DNA of 64,000 nucleotides from Dyadobacter sp. SG02 (GTDB taxonomy: Bacteria; Bacteroidota; Bacteroidia; Cytophagales; Spirosomataceae), in contig NZ_FNYL01000009.1 in assembly GCF_900109045.1 (NCBI RefSeq), forward strand, positions 124,001 to 188,000, in the 5' to 3' direction. Positions 1 through 9,716 of the stretch are shown here, one piece after another (the stretch's first letter is position 1; every line of letters begins with the position of its first letter). Below the pieces are notes generated by a model that did no database searches, had not been told where the DNA came from, and saw nothing but the letters and a program-made list of their open reading frames with translations. The translations under genes and the position numbers were made by a program.

Positions 1-624
1 GGTCACAGGGGGATTGCCGTTAGCTCTCATGTGGATGTAGCAGCACATTTCCACATGCGATACCTTGCCCAGCAGGCCGGCATCGACAATATTCTTTTTG
101 GCTTCGATCAAATGCGGGGTGCTTTTGCGCTGCGTGCCGACCTGCACTACTTTCTTGTATTTACGCGCCGCGGCAACCATAGCCTCCCCTTCCATCACAT
201 CGACGCTGATCGGCTTTTGCACATACACGTGCGCACCCGCCTTCACCGCATCGATCATCTGCAATGCGTGCCAGTGGTCGGGCGTTCCGACCAGCACGAT
301 GTCCAGCTCATTTTCAGCCAGCAATTTGCGGTAGTCGCCATATAGCTTCGGCGCCTTGCCCGACTTCTGGCGCTCACTTACAAGTTTTGCGGCGCCGGCG
401 AGCTGGTTTTTGTCCACGTCGCACAATGCCACAACTTCCACCGGCGCTACTTGCATCAGCCGGAACAAATCGCTTTTGCCGTACCAGCCCGTGCCGATTA
501 GTGCCACCCGGAAAGTTTTAGCCGGATTGATTACATCCATTCCATAAGCACCCAATGTAGAAAGTGCGAGCGAAGCTGAGGCGCCTTGCAAAAAACGGCG
601 TCTGTTAATGTTGAATGAGTTCAT
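1..624 (-). CDS. Gfo/Idh/MocA family oxidoreductase with Tat signal, 5' part only
   Basis: The gene starts at 624 on the minus strand and runs off the left edge; 208 codons are visible. Residues 8-14 read RRRFLQG followed by a short hydrophobic stretch, a twin-arginine export signal. A Rossmann nucleotide-binding turn follows (GTGWYG, residues 44-49), then the family motif GTPDHWH and the sugar-dehydrogenase lysine motif, here in the form QKP instead of the common EKP. Secreted members of this family in Bacteroidetes are NAD(P)-dependent enzymes acting on sugars or sugar derivatives in the periplasm; the substrate cannot be read from this part. The gene is divergent from the hybrid regulator at 1035. 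A TatC gene lies at 53666 in the same window. The family call is firm; the function is general only. Confidence 0.9.
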   Translation of the reverse strand, partial: MNSFNINRRRFLQGASASLALSTLGAYGMDVINPAKTFRVALIGTGWYGKSDLFRLMQVAPVEVVALCDVDKNQLAGAAKLVSERQKSGKAPKLYGDYRKLLAENELDIVLVGTPDHWHALQMIDAVKAGAHVYVQKPISVDVMEGEAMVAAARKYKKVVQVGTQRKSTPHLIEAKKNIVDAGLLGKVSHVEMCCYIHMRANGNPPVT

Positions 625-1034
625 GGGGTTCTGGCTATGAATACTGTAATGCTGCATAAACCCGCGGGGCCAACCGCCCAGTTAATTCTTCGCTTCGGCC
701 CCGGGAGTCCGGCAGATTGATATCAGTATTCGATGATTATTTTGCGTAAAACAAATACAATGCAAATAACCGTCTTACATTCGTTTGATGCCTTGCCTGA
801 ATATTCAACTTTTTTGACACATCGTTCATTTGTGCAGTGCGACTGCTTTAACGGGTAATGCAGTGTAAATACAGCCTCTTTCAAAACCTATTCAGCCTTG
901 GCATTTTGTACATTTTTTTTTACCTCAGGTACAAGTTCAGATTCTACGGTGTCCGTCTTCACACGATTGGTTATTTTTGTTTCAAAATAGTACTCTGCCA
1001 ATAATCGATAGGATACGAATCGGCTAACCATGCA
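625..1034. other. Intergenic region between divergent oxidoreductase and hybrid regulator
   Basis: About 410 bases with no credible ORF. The stretch is AT-rich near 720-1000. A TATTTTTG sequence at 972-979 on the plus strand fits the Bacteroidetes -7 consensus TAnnTTTG, but no convincing -33 TTG stands at the right distance, so it is only a weak promoter candidate for the gene at 1035. The region should hold both divergent promoters. Confidence 0.4.
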
Positions 1035-4000
1035 GTGTCGCGTATGCTTGATAACCATCAAAACAACAGTGCTTTGCCGTCATTTTCTAAATTGTGTATC
1101 GCGGTTTATCTGTTCATCGTGGGTGCCATGGCGGCTCCGGCTCAGGATGCGCGCGGCCAAAGTTTTCCCTATTCGTTCAAATATCTCACGGTTGACGAAG
1201 GTCTTTCGCATACCGATGTAAATGATATCGTTCAGGACGGCAAAGGATATATATGGGTGGCGACCAACTTCGGGCTTGACAGGAACGACGGTTACGCCAT
1301 GCGGAAATTCTACAACCGGAACCGACCGCTGCACAATGCATTCAAGAACAGGATCATCCGGTTATTTCCCGATAAAAAGGGAGTCATCTGGCTCAGTACC
1401 GAGGACGGTTTGCAGTCTTTCGACCCGGCGGTTGAAAAATATACCGACTATACCGTTGGCCGTACCGGCAAAAGCCTCGTTTCCTGGAAACATTACAAGA
1501 CCGACACTGACTTGCTGTACATCTTCGCGGACTATCAAGTCAGTTTGTACCGTGTGTCGGGAAATATATTGGAAAAGCAGGCATTGTCCGTTCCGCCCGA
1601 TGTTCATTTTTCAGATATGGAAGCCGACCGTCATGGTGTACTCTATTTCGCAAGTAACAAGGGCATTTGGCGGCTGGACGGCGAACGAAAACTGACCCGG
1701 GTATTAGTGCCTGGCCTGCCAAACGATGTGAAAGCGCTTTTTTTTGATTTGAAAAATAATCTGCTTGCCGCTTCCGGCAAAAGCGCTTTTCTTATCGATG
1801 GTAAAAATCCCGCCAGGATAAAAACGCAGTTTACTTGCGAGGGTTGCGCGAACATCCGAGGCATTGCGGCCGGAACTACCGGGGATTATTGGCTCAATAC
1901 CGGTTCATCTCTGACCCGGCTCAGCGCCGACTTTCATTTAGTTCAAAAAATCGACCAGGATGAAACGCCGCGTGGCCTGAATTCAAATGCGGTCAGCCGT
2001 GTTTTTATCGACCGGTCGGACTGTCTTTGGGTAGGCACCGCCGGGGGCGGATTGAATTATTGTGACCTGAATCAGAAACGATTCTACACCATTCGCCATG
2101 AACCAGGCGACGAACAGTCGATAACGGGCAACTATATACGGGCCATCATCGAGGACGGGGACAATCTCTGGATCGGAACCGACGCGCATGGGCTAAACCT
2201 TTTGGAGCGGAAATCCGGCCGGGTAGTTGCACGCTATGGTACGGGAAGTCAGGGGACGATGCTAACTAACAACTCAATCACCGCCCTGAACTTCGATCGC
2301 GACGATAATTTGTGGATTGGGACGAGCGGGGGCATCCAGGTTTTGAGGCGAGACAGAAAAACGCTGTGGAAACCCGACGGTTCCGAAAAATTCCCCACCT
2401 ACTCGATCGTGACGCTGGCTACCGACTATTTTGGAAATATCTGGTTTGGAAACCTGGAACACCTCGGCGTAATATGGAAGGACGCTGCGGGAAAGTACCA
2501 GGTCAAAGAATATCCTGAGGGAAATTTTATCCTGGCAGAGCAGCAGAAGCCGGAATTGCTCGTCGGCAGCAGGCAGGGTTTAAAGCATATGACTATTGAT
2601 GCTCAGGGCAATATTTTAAAACAGGACTTGTACCGGGCCTCCGATAAGCCTAATTCCCTTAGTTCCGACTATACGGCGGTTATCAAAAAGCAGAATGACA
2701 GCACCTATTGGGTCGGCACCATCGGCGGCGGCTTGAACCGGCTGACTGTACGTAAAAGCGATCATTCCTTCCATTTCGCCCATTTTGGAGAAAAAGATGG
2801 GGTTTTTAATGATGTGGAAGGCATTGAAGTGGACAATCAGGGCGGCGTATGGCTTGCAGGTAACGGCCTGTTGCGTCTGGCTCCCAACACAGACAAAGTT
2901 ACGCGGTACGACAAAGATGATGGATTGCAGGGCAACAGCTTTAAGATCAGGTCTTCGTTTGCCTCGAAAGACGGGACATTGTACTTTGGCGGCATCAACG
3001 GCCTGAATTACTTCCATCCCGGCCAGATACGCACTAACGCCATCGAGGCCCGTCCCGCATTGACGGGAATATTGATCAATAACCGAAGACCCGAATATCG
3101 TGATGCTAAAAATGTGGGGAACGTCATCGATCATGCGGCCGGATACGGAGAAGATCTCACCCTTAACTACCTGCAAAATAACTTCGTGGTCACTTTTTCG
3201 GCCATGCATTTCGCAAATCCGCTTAAATGTCGATACCGCTACAAACTAATCGGATTTGATCAGCAATGGAATTACACTGACGGGGGAAATCCCGGTGCCG
3301 TTTACAGCAATCTCAATTATGGTCAGTACAAATTCATCGTGGAAGCCACCAATAGCGACGGCACATGGAGCACGCACCCGGCAACGACCCTGATCACCAT
3401 CACACCTCCCTGGTGGAAGTCTGATCTGGCCAAGTTTATATACGCATTGCTCCTTATTTCAATGCTGGCAGGCATTTACATTTACCAGGCGCGTTGGTAC
3501 CGGCTGAAAAGGGAAGTCGAGGTGCGCGCTATCGCTGAACAGAAACGCGAGGAAATCCACAGGCAGCGGGAGGAGCTCTACCAGCAGCAGCTGCTGTTTT
3601 TTACCAATATTTCCCATGAATTCCGCACGCCGCTTTCGCTGATCCTCGGGCCGCTGGAAGCATTGATCAGCCAGAACAGCAATACGGTATTGGACCACTC
3701 CTATCAGCTGATGCATAGGAATGCCAAACGGCTCATCAACCTGATCAGCGAGCTGATGAACTTCAAAAAGGTATCCGATAGCCTCATTAAGCTGCAAGTG
3801 GCACCTGTGACGATCAGCCAGTTTTGCCAGCAACTGGTGGACGAATTTCAGCTCGTGGCCTTTGGTAAAAGCATTACCCTAACCCTGGTTGACCACGCCC
3901 AAAAGAGTACCTACTGGCCGTTGACCGGTCTTTTTGACGTGCAGGTGCTGGAAAAAATACTCCTGAACCTGCTCAATAACTCGTTCAAATTCACTGAACC

Positions 4001-5222
4001 GGGCGGTGAAATTACATTAGAGATTTTCACGGATATCAACAAGTTCAAGCCTTCGTTCGAGCAGGGTTTTGAGCTGCTGCATGAAACGCACCGTGCCGAC
4101 AAATACCTCTATTTCCGGATCGCGGATACGGGCGTGGGGATACCATCCGATACGATCAGCCGCATCTTTGAACGTTACTACCGGATCAGCCGCGACCATA
4201 TGGGCTCGGGCGTTGGTCTGGCCCTGGTTAAAAGCCTCACACAGCTACATAAAGGGGATATTTATGTATACAGCGAGCATTACAAAGGCACGGAAATTAT
4301 CATCGGCATACCTTTGGGCGAGCAGAACTGGACCCAGGCAGAGCGCGCGCCTTCGAAATCAGAGCCGCATGTCCGGCTCGAAGCGATCGATAACTCGACC
4401 TTGCTTCCGATAGCCGATCCGACTCACGCCCAACAAAAACCATCGCCCTCAACCCGAAAACGCATTTTGCTGGTTGATGACAATGCCGAACTGCGCATCT
4501 TTTTAAAACAAAAACTAGAAAAACAGTATTTTGTGTACGAAGCCTCGGACGGCGATGCTGCTATGAAGCTCGCGGCAGATAAGATACCGGATCTGATTAT
4601 CAGCGACATCATGATGCCCGGGATCAGCGGCATCGACCTTTGCAGGCAGGTGAAGGAGCGATTCGAAACCAGCCACATTCCGTTCATTATCCTGTCGGCC
4701 AAAGATGCGCTCGATAGCAAGATCGAGGGAATGGAATCGGGGGCGGATTTTTATTTTGCCAAACCGCTCAGCGTGGACCTGTTAATGCTGACGGTCAACA
4801 ACATTTTCGATCAGAGGGAAAAGCTGCAACAAAAATTCACGAATAACTACCTTTCACAGGCCACCGAACTGGTCCATTCCGAGAAAGACAAAGCGTTTTT
4901 CGAGTCGCTATTGAAAGTGATCGAAGACCACATGCAGGAGCCTGAACTGGACGTCGACTTTTTGTGCAAAAACCTGTATGTGAGCCGAACGAAGCTTTAC
5001 CAGAAGATTAAAAGCATTACCGACCAGTCTGTCGGCGATTTCATCAGGACCATCCGGCTGAAAAAAGCGATCGAAATCATGACCCACGAGGACATAGCAT
5101 TGAACAAAGTCGTGGAGCGGGTTGGCTTGCAGAGCAGTTCCAATTTTTCGCGGGTATTCAAAAAAGAGTACGGCAAATCGCCGTTGCAGTTCATGCAGGC
5201 TTTGAAGCGCAATGAGTCCTGA
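1035..5222 (+). CDS. Hybrid two-component system sensor/regulator (propeller, kinase, receiver, AraC HTH)
   Basis: A 1395-residue single-chain regulator of the Bacteroidetes HTCS type. An N-terminal signal peptide or anchor is followed by a periplasmic two-component propeller with repeats such as GYIWVATNFGL, LWVGTAGGGL, LWIGTDAHGL and YWVGTIGGGL. Then come a Y_Y_Y-like domain (about 700-775), a membrane helix (about 795-815), HisKA with phosphorylatable His861 (SHEFRTP), an HATPase domain (NLLNNSFKF, DTGVGIP, GSGVGLAL), a receiver with Asp1191 (ISDIMMPG) and a C-terminal AraC-type HTH (VSRTKLYQKIK, SSNFSRVFKKEYG). Such proteins sense oligosaccharides in the periplasm and activate nearby glycan-use genes. 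The start shown is GTG at 1035; ATG at 1044 is an equally good start. It lies 36 bases before the GH92 gene, the likely target or partner. Confidence 0.95.
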   Translation: MSRMLDNHQNNSALPSFSKLCIAVYLFIVGAMAAPAQDARGQSFPYSFKYLTVDEGLSHTDVNDIVQDGKGYIWVATNFGLDRNDGYAMRKFYNRNRPLHNAFKNRIIRLFPDKKGVIWLSTEDGLQSFDPAVEKYTDYTVGRTGKSLVSWKHYKTDTDLLYIFADYQVSLYRVSGNILEKQALSVPPDVHFSDMEADRHGVLYFASNKGIWRLDGERKLTRVLVPGLPNDVKALFFDLKNNLLAASGKSAFLIDGKNPARIKTQFTCEGCANIRGIAAGTTGDYWLNTGSSLTRLSADFHLVQKIDQDETPRGLNSNAVSRVFIDRSDCLWVGTAGGGLNYCDLNQKRFYTIRHEPGDEQSITGNYIRAIIEDGDNLWIGTDAHGLNLLERKSGRVVARYGTGSQGTMLTNNSITALNFDRDDNLWIGTSGGIQVLRRDRKTLWKPDGSEKFPTYSIVTLATDYFGNIWFGNLEHLGVIWKDAAGKYQVKEYPEGNFILAEQQKPELLVGSRQGLKHMTIDAQGNILKQDLYRASDKPNSLSSDYTAVIKKQNDSTYWVGTIGGGLNRLTVRKSDHSFHFAHFGEKDGVFNDVEGIEVDNQGGVWLAGNGLLRLAPNTDKVTRYDKDDGLQGNSFKIRSSFASKDGTLYFGGINGLNYFHPGQIRTNAIEARPALTGILINNRRPEYRDAKNVGNVIDHAAGYGEDLTLNYLQNNFVVTFSAMHFANPLKCRYRYKLIGFDQQWNYTDGGNPGAVYSNLNYGQYKFIVEATNSDGTWSTHPATTLITITPPWWKSDLAKFIYALLLISMLAGIYIYQARWYRLKREVEVRAIAEQKREEIHRQREELYQQQLLFFTNISHEFRTPLSLILGPLEALISQNSNTVLDHSYQLMHRNAKRLINLISELMNFKKVSDSLIKLQVAPVTISQFCQQLVDEFQLVAFGKSITLTLVDHAQKSTYWPLTGLFDVQVLEKILLNLLNNSFKFTEPGGEITLEIFTDINKFKPSFEQGFELLHETHRADKYLYFRIADTGVGIPSDTISRIFERYYRISRDHMGSGVGLALVKSLTQLHKGDIYVYSEHYKGTEIIIGIPLGEQNWTQAERAPSKSEPHVRLEAIDNSTLLPIADPTHAQQKPSPSTRKRILLVDDNAELRIFLKQKLEKQYFVYEASDGDAAMKLAADKIPDLIISDIMMPGISGIDLCRQVKERFETSHIPFIILSAKDALDSKIEGMESGADFYFAKPLSVDLLMLTVNNIFDQREKLQQKFTNNYLSQATELVHSEKDKAFFESLLKVIEDHMQEPELDVDFLCKNLYVSRTKLYQKIKSITDQSVGDFIRTIRLKKAIEIMTHEDIALNKVVERVGLQSSSNFSRVFKKEYGKSPLQFMQALKRNES

Positions 5223-5258
5223 CCAAAACGTATTTACTAAAACCGAAGCTATATTTTA

Positions 5259-7400
5259 ATGAAGTTTTCCCAAATCCTGTGCAGCGGGTTGATACCCCTG
5301 TTGGCAGCCGTTCCCGGCGCGGCCCAGCATTACACCAAGTACGTGAACACGTTTATCGGCACTGCGCCGCTCACCGATCCCAAAATTCTGGGTTATCAGT
5401 TGCCGGAAGGCTGGCGCTCCTGGGCCGGGCTGACGTTTCCGGGAAGCTCTTTGCCAAATGCCATGGTGCAGCTCAGCCCGATGACTGAATATGGTTCGGG
5501 GGCCGGCTATGAGTACGAGGACGATGTGATCCTGGCTTTTACCCACACCAACAAGGGCCATTGGAACCTGTGCAACATTCCTGTGTTGCCGCTGTCGAAC
5601 CCGGGTGAAAAGTTTGGCTCGAAGTTTAGTCATGCCAAAGAAAGTGCTTCGCCCGGCTATTATCAGGTGTATTTAGATGATTATCACGTGAATGTAAGCC
5701 TGACTTCCACGCTCAGGGCCGGTTTCCATCGCTATGAATACCAGAATGGCAAAGACCGGCAGATCCTGTTCGATCTGGCAAAGGCTAACAACAAAATATC
5801 GAACTGGAATATCGAGCAGGTGGGTGCCAATGCGATCCAAGGTTTTCAGCAGACGGGCGAGAAAATCTACTTTTATGCAACCCTGAACACGCCCATTCAA
5901 AAACTGGAAGAAAAAGAGGAAGGCGCGAAAACCGGTTACGCGATCGTGCATTTAGCCGATGACAAAAAAGGGCCTGTCGAGCTCAAAATTGGTATTTCGT
6001 TTGTAAGCACGGCCAATGCAAAGGAGAATCTAGAAAAGGAAATTGGGAGTAAAACATTTGAAACCGTTCGCGCGGACGCTTCGCGCACGTGGGAGAATCT
6101 CTTGTCGTCCGTGCAGGTCAAAGGCGGTACCGACAAGCAGAAACAAATGCTGTACTCGTGCCTTTACCGGTCGTTTTTGTGGCCCGCATTGCGCAGTGAT
6201 GTGAACGGCGAGTTTACTGATGCGAAGAAAAATGTAGTCAAAACCGGCTTCCGTTACTATACCGAGCCCTCGCTTTGGGATACTTACCGGAACAAAGATG
6301 TGCTGCTGGGGCTTATTTCGCCTGACGTAACGCTGGATGTGATCAAATCCATGAAGGATGTTGGCGACAAAAAAGGATTCATTCCTACATTTTTCCACGG
6401 AGATCATGGCGCGTCGTCTATTGCGGGCGCTTACCTGCGCGGGATCGACGGTTTTGATGTAAAAGGAACCTATGAAATTCTTCTGAAAAATGCCAACACA
6501 CCGGGCGGCGCGCGCCCGCACGTGGCCGAATACATTGAGAAGGGCTACATCTCCGACCCGGATGTGGCTAACCCGCACGTCGAAACGAAGGCGAATGCGG
6601 GCGTGTCCAAAACGCTGGAATATTCGTATGACGACTACTCGGTGGCGCAGATCGCGAAAAGCCTGGGCGATTCGGCCAATTACAAGGTGCTGATGACCCG
6701 CTCGAAAAACTACCGGAATATGTTCGATCCTTCCACGCGCTTCATGCGCGGGAGGCTGGCCAATGGCGAGTGGATCAAGCCGTTCGATCCGCAATACCCT
6801 TACTACGAGTACATGTACCGTGAAGCCAATGCCTGGCAGGTGTCGTTTTTCGCGCCGCACGATATGCCCGGCCTGATCGCGCTTTACGGCGGTCCGAAAG
6901 GGTTCGAATCGAAGCTGGACTCCCTGTTTACCGTTCCCTGGAACCCGAAGCACATTGCCCGGAATGTCGAAACGATGGTAGGCCAGTACTGCCACGGTAA
7001 CCAGCCCGACCACGAGGCGCCATTTGCTTACCATTTCATCGGCAAACCGGAAAAATCGCAGGCGGTGCTCGACAATATTCTCAACAACCTCTACGGCATC
7101 GGCGACGAAGGCCTGGCGCTTTGCGGCATGGACGACGCCGGCGAAATGTCGGCCTGGTACGTGTTCAGCGCATTGGGGCTTTACCCATTCTCCGCCACCG
7201 ACCCCGAATACATTGTCACCGTGCCTCTTTTCGACGAAGTGAAATGGAAAACAAGCACGGGCAAAATGCTGATTATTAAAAAACCGGGCAAAGGGAGGGC
7301 ATTAACCGAGGTCAAGGTAAACGGCAAGAAAACCAATGGCTATTTCGTGCCGCACGCGCTCTTTCGCGATGGCGGGGAAATCGAAATGGTGACACGGTAA
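5259..7400 (+). CDS. GH92 family glycoside hydrolase (alpha-mannosidase type)
   Basis: A 713-residue secreted enzyme with a cleavable signal peptide ending near PGAAQ. Mature residues begin with the family start YVNTFIGT. GH92 signatures include SLWDTYR, HGNQPDHE (residues 579-586) and DDAGEMSAWYVFSALG starting at Asp625-Asp626, the region that supplies the general-base carboxylates in characterised members. GH92 enzymes are calcium-dependent, inverting exo-alpha-mannosidases that trim mannose from glycans. Length fits the family (about 700-760). It follows the hybrid regulator closely, which suggests a small mannose-glycan locus, though no SusC/SusD pair is seen here. The residue before the DD pair is Met where many members have Asn (GND-type), so linkage preference is open. 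Confidence 0.95.
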   Translation: MKFSQILCSGLIPLLAAVPGAAQHYTKYVNTFIGTAPLTDPKILGYQLPEGWRSWAGLTFPGSSLPNAMVQLSPMTEYGSGAGYEYEDDVILAFTHTNKGHWNLCNIPVLPLSNPGEKFGSKFSHAKESASPGYYQVYLDDYHVNVSLTSTLRAGFHRYEYQNGKDRQILFDLAKANNKISNWNIEQVGANAIQGFQQTGEKIYFYATLNTPIQKLEEKEEGAKTGYAIVHLADDKKGPVELKIGISFVSTANAKENLEKEIGSKTFETVRADASRTWENLLSSVQVKGGTDKQKQMLYSCLYRSFLWPALRSDVNGEFTDAKKNVVKTGFRYYTEPSLWDTYRNKDVLLGLISPDVTLDVIKSMKDVGDKKGFIPTFFHGDHGASSIAGAYLRGIDGFDVKGTYEILLKNANTPGGARPHVAEYIEKGYISDPDVANPHVETKANAGVSKTLEYSYDDYSVAQIAKSLGDSANYKVLMTRSKNYRNMFDPSTRFMRGRLANGEWIKPFDPQYPYYEYMYREANAWQVSFFAPHDMPGLIALYGGPKGFESKLDSLFTVPWNPKHIARNVETMVGQYCHGNQPDHEAPFAYHFIGKPEKSQAVLDNILNNLYGIGDEGLALCGMDDAGEMSAWYVFSALGLYPFSATDPEYIVTVPLFDEVKWKTSTGKMLIIKKPGKGRALTEVKVNGKKTNGYFVPHALFRDGGEIEMVTR

Positions 7401-7436
7401 TTTGGTGACGCGGTAGTTTGGTGACGCGGTAGCGGT
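7389..7436. repeat. Three tandem 16-bp repeats at the GH92 stop codon
   Basis: Three copies of a 16-base unit (GTGACGCGGTAGTTTG type) run at 7389-7404, 7405-7420 and 7421-7436. The first copy is degenerate and lies over the GH92 stop codon; the last diverges at its end. The core ACGCGGTAG (7408-7416 and 7424-7432) can pair with CTACCGCGT at 7462-7470, so the repeat creates alternative arms of a hairpin between convergent genes. Confidence 0.75.
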
Positions 7437-7472
7437 TACGGCACTGGCCTTATTTCAAAAACTACCGCGTTC

Positions 7473-8243
7473 TCAAATACCTTTCACCTCTCCCCCATCG
7501 ATGCGGATCGCTGTGCCGGTAATGAACCTGGCTTGTTCGGATAACAGGAAAGCAATCAGCTCAGCGACTTCCGACGGCTCACCATATCTTTCTATTCCAA
7601 ACTGGGCCAACATTTTTCTTGAAATTTCTTCCTGGGCGTCGCCGGAAGCAACTGCCGATTTTTCAAGAAAGGCTTTTCTCCTGTCCGTCCAGATAGGCCC
7701 GGGAAGAACTGCATTCACCCGAACCCCATCCTGAATCCCCTGCTCGGCAAATGCCTTGGCCAATGCATTGATTGCCGCATTGATCGAAGCGATCGCTGCC
7801 GAAGCCGGTTTGGGATTTTCGGCTGCGGTGCCCGACAAAAATATGACCGAGCCGCGGGTTTGCATCAGGTATGGCCATGCATGGACGGCAAGCCTTCTGG
7901 CGCTATGGAATTTCACCTGCATGCTGTCATCCCACTGTTGGTCAGTCATTTGAAGTACATTCATTTGCGGCACAGCCCCGGCGACATTCACCAAAGCATC
8001 GATTTGACCAAACCGCCCGATGGCCTGGCGAACAATGTCTTCTGCCGCGGCGGGTTGATGAAGATCGGCCACGATTGTGTATGCCGCGCCTCCTACGCCC
8101 TGAATTTCGCCTGCGATCTGTCCCAGTAGCTCGCCACGCCTCGCTACGAGAACGATACCGTCAAAGTCCTTCGCAAGCCTGATGGCCGTTTGAGCGCCAA
8201 TCCCGCTGCTGGCGCCAGTCACTATCGCTATCCGATGTGTCAT
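7473..8243 (-). CDS. SDR family protein lacking the catalytic Tyr/Lys
   Basis: A 256-residue short-chain dehydrogenase/reductase fold. The cofactor turn TGASSGIG (residues 9-16) and the structural NVAGA motif (for NNAG) are present, and the C-terminal end (TGTAIRIDGG) is typical. At the active site the sequence reads LSGTAA and then ASINAAINALAKAF, so the catalytic serine is kept but the positions of the YxxxK pair hold Ile and Asn. I checked this against the nucleotide sequence. A standard SDR proton relay is therefore missing. The protein may bind NAD(P) without normal turnover, or use another mechanism. It stands alone, convergent with the GH92 gene, with a DoxX gene upstream on the same strand. 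Family is firm; activity is doubtful. Confidence 0.9.
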   Translation of the reverse strand: MTHRIAIVTGASSGIGAQTAIRLAKDFDGIVLVARRGELLGQIAGEIQGVGGAAYTIVADLHQPAAAEDIVRQAIGRFGQIDALVNVAGAVPQMNVLQMTDQQWDDSMQVKFHSARRLAVHAWPYLMQTRGSVIFLSGTAAENPKPASAAIASINAAINALAKAFAEQGIQDGVRVNAVLPGPIWTDRRKAFLEKSAVASGDAQEEISRKMLAQFGIERYGEPSEVAELIAFLLSEQARFITGTAIRIDGGEVKGI

Positions 8244-8349
8244 ATGTTAAATTTCTGGAACAAAGTCGCTGTAACGCGTTCCATACTACTGGCCAATCTG
8301 ATTTCTGTGATTTGAAATGAGTGACCGAATAACATTGGATAGCAACCAT

Positions 8350-8835
8350 TTAGCGTAAGCTCCCTGCTATCGCACGCTTAGTTTCGCCGGCAAGGCTTGA
8401 AAAATATACCCAGCCGATAAAGAAGAGTTGCAACGGAATCCGGTACCACAAATACTCGGGGCCAGGACCGCCATAGGTGCCTTTTTGCAAGTCAACGTGG
8501 TGTAACGCGGCGTAGATATTGGCCGGGGTGATCAGAACGAAGAAAGCGATCACTGCCCAGGCGGTGGCGGTCCTGTAACGATCTGTAAGCAGGCCGACCG
8601 CGGCCGCAAATTCGGCGATGCCAGTAAGGTAAACGATTACCTCTTTTCCCGGCAGGAATGCGGGTAACATCATAGCCATGCCTTTGGTGAACAGGAAATG
8701 CCCGGTCCCTGTCAGGATGAGCATTGCGGCCATGCCTGCACGCGCGGCCCGGGTCGGTGCGTATGTTCCCTCGCGCAATTTTTTGGTCAGCATTGCTATC
8801 AGCGTCACTGCAATTAAAATAATTTCCGGTTTCAT
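8350..8835 (-). CDS. DoxX family membrane protein
   Basis: A 161-residue integral membrane protein with four predicted helices: about residues 3-16, 33-52, 66-84 and 90-110, and a further hydrophobic stretch near 132-148. The GTGHF sequence after the second helix and the overall layout fit the DoxX/DoxD-like family. Members are linked to redox or thiosulfate-related membrane functions but are poorly defined in Bacteroidetes. It sits between the SDR gene and the Crp/Fnr regulator, all on the minus strand, so the regulator at 8901-9476 may control it. Confidence 0.85.
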   Translation of the reverse strand: MKPEIILIAVTLIAMLTKKLREGTYAPTRAARAGMAAMLILTGTGHFLFTKGMAMMLPAFLPGKEVIVYLTGIAEFAAAVGLLTDRYRTATAWAVIAFFVLITPANIYAALHHVDLQKGTYGGPGPEYLWYRIPLQLFFIGWVYFSSLAGETKRAIAGSLR

Positions 8836-8900
8836 AGTCGTTTCTGATTTTGTTTAATACAAATTTCAGGACTATCCCGGTGCGGTAAAATGAACCCGGG

Positions 8901-9476
8901 TTAAGTAATTCGCTTTCGAATGCGGCTCAATGCCTGCGGCGTGACCCCGATGTAAGACGCCAGATATTTCAAAGGGATTTGCCGGATCAGTTGCGGCTGG
9001 CCGGTAAGCAAATGCAGGTACCGCTCCTCGGCCGATTCGGCCAGAAACGACAACTCGCGTTTCGCCTTTTCCAGAAACAATTGCTCCGCCGCATAGCGCC
9101 CGATATGGTTGCCCACCCGTGTATGCGCGTATACTTCTTGCAGATCCTCAAAACTGATGCGCCAGAGCGTCACCGGCGTAAGCGATTCGATGTAGAATTG
9201 TGCTGGCAATTGGGTAACGAAAGAGCTGTACCCACTCGCAAACTCGCCCGCGAAGGAAAAATCGTAGGTGAGCTCTTCGAGCTCGTCCTGCCCGCGACGC
9301 AAGAAATACCGCAACATGCCGCTTTCAGCAAAGGAAAGATATTTTTCCACCTCGCCGGCTTTGAGGATCGTCGCCTTTTTAGCAAATGATTGCCGGACGA
9401 GCCTGGACGAAAAGAAATCCCACTCCTGGTCGGACATCGGTGTAATGCGTTCGAAATAATCGCGGATCTGCTGCAT
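8901..9476 (-). CDS. Crp/Fnr family transcriptional regulator
   Basis: A 191-residue protein with an N-terminal cyclic-nucleotide-binding-like beta barrel (about 20-125) and a C-terminal winged helix (about 145-191) ending in IPLKYLASYIGVTPQALSRIRK, the recognition-helix pattern of this family in Bacteroidetes. These regulators usually lack proven cAMP binding; the signal is unknown. It lies 65 bases upstream of the DoxX gene on the same strand, which makes DoxX a likely target. The short C-terminus is normal for this subgroup. Confidence 0.93.
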   Translation of the reverse strand: MQQIRDYFERITPMSDQEWDFFSSRLVRQSFAKKATILKAGEVEKYLSFAESGMLRYFLRRGQDELEELTYDFSFAGEFASGYSSFVTQLPAQFYIESLTPVTLWRISFEDLQEVYAHTRVGNHIGRYAAEQLFLEKAKRELSFLAESAEERYLHLLTGQPQLIRQIPLKYLASYIGVTPQALSRIRKRIT

Positions 9477-9716
9477 GGTGTGGGCGAAGGTAGTCCTATT
9501 CTTGATTTAATTAGCTGTATAGACTTCGGAACAGAGGCAAATTTGGTCTCTCGGCAGGTGCCGATCAATAACGGACAAAAGATTCAGGTAGGGGAAAAAT
9601 TTACCCCTGCCCGACAGAGCAGGGTATTAAAATGGTGAATGCCGTGGCAGGGAATAATGCGATTTTGGAAGGCATCGATTATAATTGCCGGGTTGATGAA
9701 TTTTTAAACAGTTGAA

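Noticed and set aside
6030..7034. A 334-residue open frame on the minus strand
   Set aside because: It is antisense to the strongly conserved GH92 gene and has no recognisable domain or start signal.
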